A DNA stretch of 64,000 bases from Hexactinellida sp. DTS-2022 (taxonomy: Eukaryota; Porifera; Hexactinellida), in contig JAPNXP010000014.1 of the NCBI GenBank assembly GCA_028753945.1, forward strand, positions 744,001-808,000, given 5' to 3'. Both the position numbers and the translations under genes were made by a program. The notes beneath the pieces are model-generated. The model was given only the letters and a program-made list of their open reading frames with translations. It did not search any database and had not been told where the DNA came from. This document shows, in pieces, positions 1 to 9,400 of the stretch (position 1 is its first letter; each line of letters begins with the position of its first letter).

Positions 1-57
1 GCAGACCTGACTGTAACAGTGTTTGTAAGCAGGTTTCCATTTTTATTAACTTAACTT

Positions 58-335
58 TTAATTAATTTTAAAGACATAGATGCCCTGGGGTCCCAAGGTG
101 AAGGTATAAATAGAATAAAACCCACTTTCATTTTCACTTTCTATTGAAATTAAATTAAATTTCACTTTCACTTTCAATTGGCAACTAAAAGACATAATTA
201 TATAACTTATTATTCCGGGGATGACTTGGGTCCAAGGTATAAATAGAAAATACCCCATTTTCACTTTCACTTTCGATTGAAAGTGAATTAACTTTCAGTT
301 TCACTTTCACTTTCCCAGGACCACCAAGGGTTAAT
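58..335 (-). promoter_or_regulatory. GAAA-rich upstream element, two copies, 5' of ACTL6A
   Basis: Two related copies (about 75-190 and 225-335) carry runs of TTTCACTTTC/TTTCATTTTC next to TATAAATAG (105-113 and 238-246) and a GGGTCCAAGG or GGGTCCCAAGG box. The same element, mostly in the other orientation, sits just upstream of POLR2I (about 40420) and the SR-protein gene (46700-47070). The right end is under 50 bases from the ACTL6A start codon. The GAAA spacing resembles sites bound by IRF-type factors in animals, but that is only a resemblance. It could be a promoter module or a dispersed repeat that tends to land in promoters. Confidence 0.5.
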
Positions 336-378
336 ACATTATAACTTAAGCGGGGGTTTAACGTTTAACACAGTACGA

Positions 379-2266
379 ATGAGTGGAGCAGAGTACGGTG
401 GTGACGAGGTGGGCGCTATTGTATTGGACGTAGGGAGCTATAGCACCCGAGTGGGGTATGCCGGAGAAGATTCTCCCAAAGCAGACTTCCCAACTCTTAT
501 AGGCATCGCACCCAGCAAATCCGATGATGACGTAATGGAGACATCTAGTGCTGAGGATTCAAATAAAATAAAGTATCAGAATAAGTTAGACTATGTTGTT
601 GGTACTAATTATATAACAGCTGTGAGGGAAGGGCTTGAATTACAGAGTCCGATACAAGATGGTTTGATTGACAATTGGGATTTGTTTGAGCATTTGCTGG
701 ATTATGTGTACAATAAAGTTATAAAGTCAGAAAGGGAATATCATCCTCTAATGATGACGGAACCTGCTTGGAACCCCAAAGCGAAGAGAGCTCAACTAAC
801 TGAATTAATGTTTGAGAAATATCAAATCCCAGCTTTCTATCTCGCTAAAAACGCTGTATTGTCTACATTTGCGAATGCTCGTTCGACAGCATTAGTTGTA
901 GATTCTGGTTGGGAGCAAACTTCTGTTGTACCGGTGCATGACGGTTATGCCCTGACACAAGCCATTGTACGGACACCCTACGGGGGAAAATATACCTCTC
1001 TTAGATCGCGGAATCTACTGGAGCGAATGCAAATTGATTTGACACCTGCTACGCATATCGCGGCTAAACAGGCTGTGAAAGATTCCGTGAAACCTATTTA
1101 TACTCTCAGGAAGATGCCACCCCTCACACTTAGCTATATGGATTATATGAAGGATCAACTGGTGTCTGACTTCAAAAGCATAATAACACAGGTAAATATA
1201 CAGTAGATGTCGGATATAAGCACACCGGTTATAAGCACACCGGTTATAAGAACACTATGTTGGAAAACGGTTGCCATATACCTACCCTATATAATTTATG
1301 TCGGTTATAAGAACATAAGTGCAGTTCCCGACGATGTGCTTATAACTGGCATCCACTATAGTATATTACTTTACGTTGTGTAACAAGCAGTGTTTTATGT
1401 TGCGTATTAGAGTCTCAAATAAACCGATTATTTCTTCGACCGAATTACTTGTGTATCGGCCAACACGTTTTCAAATGTAAATTTTATTTTCGTGAAAAAG
1501 CGCCCTGGCACTTATTGTTTTCGTGACCAAATTTACCTCATATTTTTGAAAAACAGAAAATAATACAGTCACTCCGCTTAATAGAGCCACCGGTTAATAG
1601 ATTTCTCCGCTTAATCGGGTCAAAGCAACCTGGTCCCGAGGTGACTCTATTAAGCGGAGTCGACTGTATTTACCTGGATTTCAATGGTTCTCAGTGACAG
1701 TAAAAACCGTACGTAATATTAACAAGGGTTGAATTGTATTTATGAAATAAAGGAACTGTTTAACAAGCTGTATCTCTAAACAGGTATCCGAAGATAAATA
1801 CGACTCAAGCGAGATTAGAACTCTACCTTCTGTAGACTACGAATTCCCAACGGGCTACACATGCAGTTTCGGAGTTGAGAGATTTGAATTGACCGAACCT
1901 ATGTTTTGTAAGGATGAGACAGGAATGACATTAGACTCACACCAACCTATACCAGAGGTAGTGTTATCAGCCGGTAATGCGTGTGACACGGATATTAGAT
2001 CGGCACTATTCTCGTCATTAGTTGTAGTGGGAGGGAATTCACTGTTGAAAGGATTTACAGATAGACTCATAACTGAAATCAGGTCGAAAAGTTCAACTTC
2101 GAAAGTACATAAAAGTGTGACAAATAACACGACTGTAGAACGGAGATTTAGTTCATGGATCGGAGGGTCTATTTTAGCCTCGCTGGGAACATTTCAACAA
2201 ATGTGGATTTCTAAAGCGGAGTATGAAGAGCATGGTAAAATGTATGTTGAAAAAAAATGCCCTTAG
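379..2266 (+). CDS. ACTL6A: Actin-related protein BAF53 (ACTL6A/ACTL6B homologue), two exons
   Basis: Exons 379-1191 and 1784-2266 are joined in phase 0 (CAG/gtaaat donor, taaacag acceptor) and give 431 residues; human ACTL6A has 429. The start MSGAEYGGDEVGA and the end, which includes NNTTVERRFSSWIGGSILA and finishes at KKCP, are diagnostic of BAF53. In known animals this protein is a nuclear subunit of BAF (SWI/SNF), INO80 and TIP60/SRCAP chromatin complexes. It shows the actin-fold phosphate-loop region (VLDVGSYSTRVGYAGED) and the LVVDSGWEQTSVVPVHDGY segment, where a tryptophan replaces a small residue of the second loop, consistent with weak ATP hydrolysis in this family. The single intron is filled with three transposon remnants, one starting only 9 bases after the donor. 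The gene converges tail-to-tail on ERCC8. Confidence 0.95.
1201..1358 (+). mobile_element. MITE family B in the ACTL6A intron
   Basis: Starts CAGTAGATGTCGGATATAAG, ends ACTGGCATCCACTA, flanked by TA on both sides. It carries several copies of the GGTTATAAGMACA motif typical of this family (other copies at 17999, 30322, 45290, 49872, 59761, 60616). It begins nine bases after the 5' splice site. Confidence 0.8.
1451..1565 (+). mobile_element. Fragments of MITE families H and E
   Basis: 1451-1480 matches the TGTATCGGCCAACACSTTTT end of family H. 1495-1560 matches the interior of family E (AAGCGCC, CACTTATTGTTTTCGTG). Both are truncated and abut the family C copy that follows. Confidence 0.55.
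1566..1666 (+). mobile_element. MITE family C (short form)
   Basis: Starts CAGTCACTCCGCTTAATAG and ends TTAAGCGGAGTCGACTG, flanked by TA. Four copies of the CGCTTAAT/TTAATAGA motif lie inside. Longer relatives are at 38130, 51950, 59919 and 62919. Confidence 0.8.
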
Positions 2267-2365
2267 TAAGCAAAGGGATTTATATTTTATAGGAAAATAG
2301 TTATAATTTGTGTGTGTTTATAATACTTTCATTAAATGCATACAGCTACAAATGTTTCCTTATGG

Positions 2366-2460
2366 GCTGTTCAATTGTATTAACAAATTTTATTAATCTA
2401 TCAAACAATTGAACAGTCCTTATCTTAAAATTTATCAAACAATTGAACAGTCCTTATATT
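2366..2460 (+). repeat. Short direct repeat between convergent genes
   Basis: A 26-bp unit containing CAAACAATTGAACAGTCCTT occurs twice in a row, and its reverse complement overlaps GGGCTGTTCAATTG just before. The rest of the 364-base spacer between the two stop codons is plain AT-rich sequence holding both 3' ends. Confidence 0.6.
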
Positions 2461-2630
2461 AATACCTAAAACTTGAATTAACTAATTCTAATAAAACTAA
2501 TTAGAAATATATACCAAAACTGAATTAAGAAAATTAATGTTATTTCAATAGAATCAGTTCAAATAAAGCTTTAACATCAAATGTACTTCTATCAAAACAT
2601 TTGTCAACAATAACAACATTAATATAGAAG

Positions 2631-3848
2631 TTAATACAGGTCAATATCAATATCACTATCGCTCCAATCATCTATATTGTCTGCAAAAGGTACCATCCTT
2701 TTACCTCCAAAAATATTTTCTCTTGGTTTCCAAAATAAAATATTCCCATCCCTCCCACCGCTATACAGAATTTCTTCAGTAGAATGCGCTTGACACACAT
2801 TAACTCTATTATAGTGCCCCTGTAGTGACGTAATTTGTTCGCCTGTGTTTACATCAAAACCCACAATACTGGCATCAAGAGGCACGAATACTATTTGCGT
2901 TTGGTTAAAGCTAGGAGTTAACGTTAATCTCCTACAGAAATCAACTCTAGATTTTACCAATGGAAATACTTGTTGTTCCATGCTACCATTTACTGCATTC
3001 CAAACGCGCACTTCGCCATCTACGCCACACGTTACGAACCTCGACCCGCAAGCTAAAAACTTTAACATAGGAACAACGGAACAACTGTATGCACGTCTCC
3101 CCTTATAAAACGAATTTCTATTCAAATAATCGAATTCAAATACGAATTGTTTCGGCTGTCTTATATCCCAAAGGTATACTCTCCCATTATCGCCGCTGCT
3201 TGCTAGTAACTCGCTACAAACAGGCGACCATTCGACCGCACTCACTCTATGCTCGTGTCCTTTCAACACGTGTGTTAAGGCCCCTGTTTTTATCGACCAT
3301 ATTCTTATTTCTGGAGGCGAGCCACCCATCGCTACCAAACACGATTGCGAAATGCTATGCGATAGAATGTACCCTGTTCTTCTATGGTGACTCGATTCGA
3401 ATTTAAATTTTTCTGCAACTTTCATTAGTTGTGTGTCCCATACGAATAAATACGCGTCCATCCCTGAAGAAGTGAACATTCCTGTGTCATGAGGGTACCA
3501 ATGAACATCAGTCACTGCTTTGTTATGAGCAAGTGATTCACTCGACTCAATCGAGTTTGCTAGTAATTGTGCTGTTTTCATTCCAACACCTTTCCTATAC
3601 AACACTTCAGTCAAATCGTGTATAGTAATTAATCCGTTATTAAATCCGCTAATAAAATAACGCCCAGATACACATTCAGTGTCAATACAGTTAAAAGCAG
3701 CTTGGTTTAGTCTATCCATTTCACAGGTTGTATCTACTGCAAGGCTCTCCCATCTCTTGAGTATTTTAGCGCCAATTATTCTTGTCGGGTCTTTAGAGCA
3801 ACCACTTGACCTGTCTCGAAGCTGTTTTATGATCGATCGCTTCTTCAT
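2631..3848 (-). CDS. ERCC8: DNA excision repair protein ERCC8 (Cockayne syndrome A, CSA), intronless
   Basis: A 405-residue WD40 protein; human CSA has 396. Diagnostic stretches include WYPHDTGMFTSSGMDAY, the WDIRQP end of a blade and GEQITSLQGHYNRV near the C-terminus, followed by an acidic DDWSDSDID tail like the human one. CSA is the substrate receptor of a CUL4-DDB1 ubiquitin ligase that acts on stalled RNA polymerase II in transcription-coupled repair. About seven blades can be traced, with WD or WN endings near residues 138, 184, 227, 284 and 377. The N-terminus MKKRSIIKQLRDR differs from vertebrates but gives the full family length. The gene has no intron, and its 5' end plus promoter is copied in inverted form at 28.8-29.4 kb. 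Confidence 0.95.
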   Translation of the reverse strand: MKKRSIIKQLRDRSSGCSKDPTRIIGAKILKRWESLAVDTTCEMDRLNQAAFNCIDTECVSGRYFISGFNNGLITIHDLTEVLYRKGVGMKTAQLLANSIESSESLAHNKAVTDVHWYPHDTGMFTSSGMDAYLFVWDTQLMKVAEKFKFESSHHRRTGYILSHSISQSCLVAMGGSPPEIRIWSIKTGALTHVLKGHEHRVSAVEWSPVCSELLASSGDNGRVYLWDIRQPKQFVFEFDYLNRNSFYKGRRAYSCSVVPMLKFLACGSRFVTCGVDGEVRVWNAVNGSMEQQVFPLVKSRVDFCRRLTLTPSFNQTQIVFVPLDASIVGFDVNTGEQITSLQGHYNRVNVCQAHSTEEILYSGGRDGNILFWKPRENIFGGKRMVPFADNIDDWSDSDIDIDLY

Positions 3849-4307
3849 TGATACGGCTAAGTTATAATCGCATCAATTTGTTAAGTAACGTAATAAGAGC
3901 CATAGTATCTCATTCGTACTTGCATATTTTATAAATGGTTAATGCATAGCCTACGGTTAATGTTATTCTGAACTTTTGCAAAATAATTACATTAATAATT
4001 CATTCAAACCAAACAATTGTCCCTTTGCAAATTCTTTTAATTCAAACGTTTACCATTAAAGACTCGAGATTATTTGTGAACTGAATAATTGGAATATCCA
4101 CAAAGTATAGAGTATGTGTTATCAAATGATCGAAACGTCTTTGGCACAAACAGTGAAGAAACTTATATAAATAAATTCATAAATTCATAAACACCTACAT
4201 GATAATGGCATTGAATAAAAGCTCATTGAATGCTACTCAATTAGCTCTCTCAAGCTCTCATACAAAAATACCTTGAGACCTTTGTAATACACTAACCAGA
4301 CAAAAGT
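3849..4307. other. ERCC8 5' flank, AT-rich, no gene seen
   Basis: About 460 bases upstream of the ERCC8 start. No ORF or clear TATA box. Much of it is conserved in the inverted copy at about 28980-29274, which supports its being old single-copy flank rather than a transposon. Confidence 0.6.
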
Positions 4308-4546
4308 ACCGTATTGCTTCGAATAAGCGCCCCGGCGCTTATTGTATATTCGTGAACCAAATTTATCCTGAATTCTTTTTGAAAAATCCAGAAATTAATA
4401 TTACTGTACTGTTCTCACCGACAGTACATACCGAAGTTGCCAAAATCAATGGAATTACACTCCAGTGATCAACAAATGTGTTTAAATTTTATCACACAAA
4501 TGTCATTTTTATTGGCTCGGCGCTTATTTTTCGGGAAAATACGGTA
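4308..4546 (+). mobile_element. MITE family E
   Basis: Ends are ACCGTATTGCTTCGAATAAG and CGGGAAAATACGGT, with AAGCGCC/GGCGCTTATT subterminal repeats. The same family is at 60316-60567, partly at 28840-28979 (inside the inverted segmental copy) and at 39665-39870. Confidence 0.75.
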
Positions 4547-4608
4547 TTTGAACAATAGGATATCTAATGCAGACACAATATTAGTCTGGTATCTTATTAA
4601 CGGCTGTT

Positions 4609-4775
4609 TAAACTATGAATCTTATTTGTGGAAGCCTTATTACTGCAAATGTTACCAGAAACCTTATCAATGCTACATAACTGGAAACCTGCTAAGTGCT
4701 GCGGTTGACTGAAACCTCATTAGTGCTGAAGAAAAGCAATACAAATTACCCGAGCCACCATCTACCGTAACATAT
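4609..4775 (+). repeat. Direct repeat, copy 1
   Basis: Matches 5318-5475 closely: CTTATTTGTGGAAGCCTTAT, then GCTACATAACTGGAAACC, then CATCTACCGTAAYAT. Probably parts of one older element; family not recognised. Confidence 0.65.
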
Positions 4776-5064
4776 TGATTGATGTATTTCCCAAAATGTT
4801 GGTCTAAATTTCACAGTTATTTAGGAAATAGCTTTCACTTTTATAGAAATTTGATACCAATTAAGTCGAATATCAAAATTTATTGTTAATAAGAAGGTAG
4901 AGATCATTTGAAAAGTGCGGTGCAAATATTTAATTAAACAAATTTTAGCAATTGAAGATAATTTACACATCTCAAGAGTCAAGACCATCAGACAATTCAA
5001 TAACTAAATTTAAATAGTCACCATCTGACTGATTTCCAGGGTTGCCGTGAAAGTGGAATTTCCA

Positions 5065-5316
5065 TTGTAAACGCCAACATCTTCCGTATTGGAAGATGTT
5101 GGCTCGGGAATTACAAATATAATTACTGTAAATCCCTTCGTTATATCCAGATCTAACGAAGGAATTTTCAGTTCCTAAGCACTTCGTTATAACGAGAGTT
5201 CACTTTATATTCATGTTCACTTCTTGTATTTACATATTATCTATATTTCAGATCAATAATTATATTTGTAATTCCCGAGCCAACATCTTCCAACACGGAA
5301 GATGTTGGCGTTTACA
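5065..5316. mobile_element. Inverted-repeat element with a family D MITE inside
   Basis: The arms at about 5067-5125 and 5250-5314 are inverted copies containing CCAACATCTTCC, GGAAGATGTTGG and GAATTACAAATATAATTA. Each arm is itself a small palindrome. Between them about 5128-5206 is a family D element (CTTCGTTATATCC to ACTTCGTTATAACGAGAG), whose better copy is at 60125-60290. Confidence 0.6.
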
Positions 5317-5317
5317 A

Positions 5318-5475
5318 AACTTTATTTGTGGAAGCCTTATTACTGCAAATGTTACCGGAAACTTTACCAATGCTACATAACTGGAAACCAGACCAGTGTT
5401 ATGGTTAACTGAAACCAAGCCATACAAATTAACCGAGCCAACATCTTCCAATCGCCAACATCTACCGTAATATCT
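5318..5475 (+). repeat. Direct repeat, copy 2
   Basis: Second copy of the segment at 4609-4775, lying directly against the right arm of the inverted-repeat element. Confidence 0.65.
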
Positions 5476-6073
5476 GTTTTACTTTTTATTTTTTGTGGGT
5501 TTCAAAATTTTTCTAATACAAATCTCCCATAGGGGACTTCCCTTAAGTGGTGGTCGTAAATAGAATAAATTTTGCCAATGTGGCTATCTATGTTTGTTCT
5601 CAGAATCAATATTTAAAGATTATAAGCGTACGGAGTAGGTAGTCGGTTTACATTTTTGAATTATGACACAGTATTTTTTTTTCAAACATTTTATAGATAT
5701 ACCACACAAAAAATTACCTTTTATTCATTTTTTGCGTACAAAAGTTCACTATTTTTTTTATTAGGTTGAATCAAAATTCTAAACCAGTCACCTTTCGCCC
5801 ATAACGATGATCTATGTGATACATAGCTCAGAATATGCCTTTAGCAAATAGAGATTCTCAAATCCACTTTTCTATCAGGTGGAGTCTGAAGAAATCCCCG
5901 GCCCCTATGGTACTTTTGTATTAGCTTAAAAGTGCACGCCCCATATAGAAGATAATTGATTTCGTTTTCAGTTTGGATCTAGCTATAATGTCTTCTATCA
6001 TATATGTGAAAATCAAAAACCTAACTTCAAAACGAAATTTATGTGTTTTTTTGGCTGAATCTGCCGTAATTTA
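5476..6073. other. Intergenic, nothing recognised
   Basis: AT-rich sequence without a convincing ORF, terminal inverted repeat or tandem array. Confidence 0.6.
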
Positions 6074-6215
6074 ACCTTAAGGGACTTTATGAGGAATATA
6101 TTTAGCACACCACAGAGATTTAGAATTCTAAATGAATAGTTTCAAGGCGTAGTAAGGCCTCGCAACGGTCGTCAATTGAGGCGTGAAGCGCCGAACAGTC
6201 GCAAAAAGACGGACC
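6074..6215 (+). repeat. Receptor A upstream block, copied in inverted form at 29715-29865
   Basis: The stretch containing CGGTCGTCAATTGAGGCGTG and AAGCGCCGAAC reappears on the other strand at 29715-29865 with roughly 85-90% identity over 140 bases. It marks one end of an inverted copy from which the receptor itself is missing. Confidence 0.8.
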
Positions 6216-6314
6216 GAAAGGCTCGTAAATATCAAAATATAATGGACTTAATTCAATAGGGCAACAAGTGAGTAACGAGTGGTTGATGAATATAACCAAA
6301 AGGAGCAAATGCTC

Positions 6315-6321
6315 TATATAA
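6315..6321 (+). promoter_or_regulatory. TATA box of receptor A
   Basis: TATATAA lies 89-95 bases before the start codon. Receptors B and A' have equivalent boxes 73-95 bases before their starts, so a short TATA-driven 5' leader looks shared. Confidence 0.5.
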
Positions 6322-6409
6322 ATCTAGTTTCTTTTGATTGCTAAGTTATTACTCAAACAGCTATTACCTTGAAGTTATACTTGCAGATAAATAAAAGAAG
6401 TCCTCAACT

Positions 6410-9400
6410 ATGCTGACTTTGAAAATATTGTTAATAATATTACTTACAGGAACATTGGTATCAACAATAGCTATTCAATCTTCCAGTAGTCTACCTGGTG
6501 CGACCTTGTCATCTTCAGTGGTTTCCAGCTTTGCACCTATTTCTAGCAGCTCAATAGCTACTCAATCTTCCAGTAGTCTACCTGGTGGAATCTTGTCATC
6601 TTCAGTGGTTTCCAGCTTTGCACCTATTTCTAGCAGCTCAATAGCTACTCAATCTTCCAGTAGTCTACTTGGTGGAATCTTGTCATCATCAGTGGTTTCC
6701 AGCTTTGCACCTATTTCTAGCAGCTCAATACCTACTCAGTCTTCCAGTAGTCTGCTAGGTGGAATCTTGTCATCATCAGTGGTTTCCAGCTCTGCACCCA
6801 TTTCTAGCAGCTCAATAGTTACTCAGTCTTCAAGTAGTCAACTTGGTGGAATCTTGTCATCTTCAGTGGTTTCCAGCTTTGCACCTATTTCTAGCAGCTC
6901 AATAGCTACTCAATCTTCCACTAGTCAACTTGGTGGAATCTTGTCATCATCAGTGGTTTCCAGCTCTGCACCTATTTCTAGCAGCTCAATAGTTACTCAG
7001 TCTTCAAGTAGTCAACTTAGTGGAATCTTGTCATCTTCAGTGGTTTCCAGCTCTGCACCTATTTCTAGCAGCTCAATAGCTACTCAATCTTCCAGTAGTC
7101 TACCTGGTGCGACCTTGTCATCTTCAGTGGTTTCCAGCTTTGCACCTATTTCTAGCAGCTCAATAGCTACTCAATCTTCCAGTAGTCTACCTGGTGGAAT
7201 CTTGTCATCATCAGTGGTTTCCAGCTTTGCACCTATTTCTAGCAGCTCAATAGCTACTCAGTCTTCCAGTAGTCTGCTTGGTGGAATCTTGTCATCTTCA
7301 GTGGTTTCCAGCTTTGCACCTATTTCTAGCAGCTCAATAGTTACTCAGTCTTCAAGTAGTCAACTTGGTGCGATCTTGTCATCATCAGTGGTTTCCAGCT
7401 CTGCACCTATTTCTAGCAGCTCAATAGCTATTCAGTCTTCAAGTAGTCAACTTGGTGCGATCTTGTCATCATCAGTGGTTTCCAGCTCTGCACCTATTTC
7501 TAGCAGCTCAATAGCTATTCAGTCTTCAAGTAGTCAACTTGGTGCGATCTTGTCATCATCAGTGGTTTCCAGCTTTGCACCTATTTCTAGCAGCTCAATA
7601 GCTACTCAATCTTCCAGTAGTCAACTTGGTGCGATCTTGTCATCATCAGTGGTTTCCAGCTTTGCACCTATTTCTAGCAGCTCAATAGCTACTCAGTCTT
7701 CCAGTAGTCAACTTGGTGCGATCTTGTCATCATCAGTGGTTTCCAGCTCTGCACCTATTTCTAGCAGCTCAATAGCTACTCAATCTTCCAGTAGTCTGCT
7801 AGGTGGAATTTTGTCATCATCAGTGGTTTCCAGCTTTGCACCTATTTCTAGCAGCTCAATAGCTATTCAGTCTTCAAGTAGTCAACCTGGTGCGACCTTG
7901 TCATCTTCAGTGGTTTCCAGCTTTGCACCTATTTCTATCAGCTCAATAGCTACTCAATCTTCAAGTAGTCAACCTGGTGCGACCTTGTCATCTTCAGTGG
8001 TTTCCAGCTCTGCACCTATTTCTATCAGCTCAATAGCTACTCAATCTTCAAGTAGTCTACTTGGTGGAATCTTGTCATCATCAGTGGTTTCCAGCTCTGC
8101 ACCTATTTCTAGCAGCTCAATAGCTACTCAGTCTTCCAGTAGTCTACTTGGTGGAATCTTGTCATCATCAGTGGTTTCCAGCTCTGCAACTATTTCTAGC
8201 AGCTCAATAGCTACTCAGTCTTCAAGTAGTCAACCTGGTGCGACCTTGTCATCTTCAGTGGTTTCCAGCTTTGCACCTATTTCTATCAGCTCAATAGCTA
8301 CTCAATCTTCAAGTAGTCTACTTGGTGCGATCTTGTCATCATCAGTGGTTTCCAGCTTTGCACCTATTTCTAGCAGCTCAATAGCTACTCAATCTTCCAG
8401 TAGTCAACTTGGTGCGATCTTGTCATCATCAGTGGTTTCCAGCTTTGCACCTATTTCTAGCAGCTCAATAGCTACTCAGTCTTCCAGTAGTCAACTTGGT
8501 GCGATCTTGTCATCATCAGTGGTTTCCAGCTCTGCACCTATTTCTAGCAGCTCAATAGCTACTCAATCTTCCAGTAGTCTGCTAGGTGGAATTTTGTCAT
8601 CATCAGTGGTTTCCAGCTTTGCACCTATTTCTAGCAGCTCAATAGCTATTCAGTCTTCAAGTAGTCAACCTGGTGCGACCTTGTCATCTTCAGTGGTTTC
8701 CAGCTTTGCACCTATTTCTATCAGCTCAATAGCTACTCAATCTTCAAGTAGTCAACCTGGTGCGACCTTGTCATCTTCAGTGGTTTCCAGCTCTGCACCT
8801 ATTTCTATCAGCTCAATAGCTACTCAATCTTCAAGTAGTCTACTTGGTGGAATCTTGTCATCATCAGTGGTTTCCAGCTCTGCACCTATTTCTAGCAGCT
8901 CAATAGCTACTCAGTCTTCCAGTAGTCTACTTGGTGGAATCTTGTCATCATCAGTGGTTTCCAGCTCTGCAACTATTTCTAGCAGCTCAATAGCTACTCA
9001 GTCTTCAAGTAGTCAACCTGGTGCGACCTTGTCATCTTCAGTGGTTTCCAGCTTTGCACCTATTTCTATCAGCTCAATAGCTACTCAATCTTCAAGTAGT
9101 CTACTTGGTGGAATCTTGTCATCATCAGTGGTTTCCAGCTTTGCACCTATTTCTAGCAGCTCAATAGCTACTCCATCTTCCAGTAGTCTGCTAGGTGGAA
9201 TCTTGTCATCATCAGTGGTTTCCAGCTCTGCACCTATTTCTAGCAGCTCAATAGCTACTCAATCTTCCAGTAGTCTACTTGGTGGAATCTTGTCATCATC
9301 AGTGGTTTCCAGCTCTGCAACTATTTCTAGCAGCTCAATAGCTACTCAGTCTTCAAGTAGTCAACCTGGTGCGACCTTGTCATCTTCAGTGGTTTCCAGC

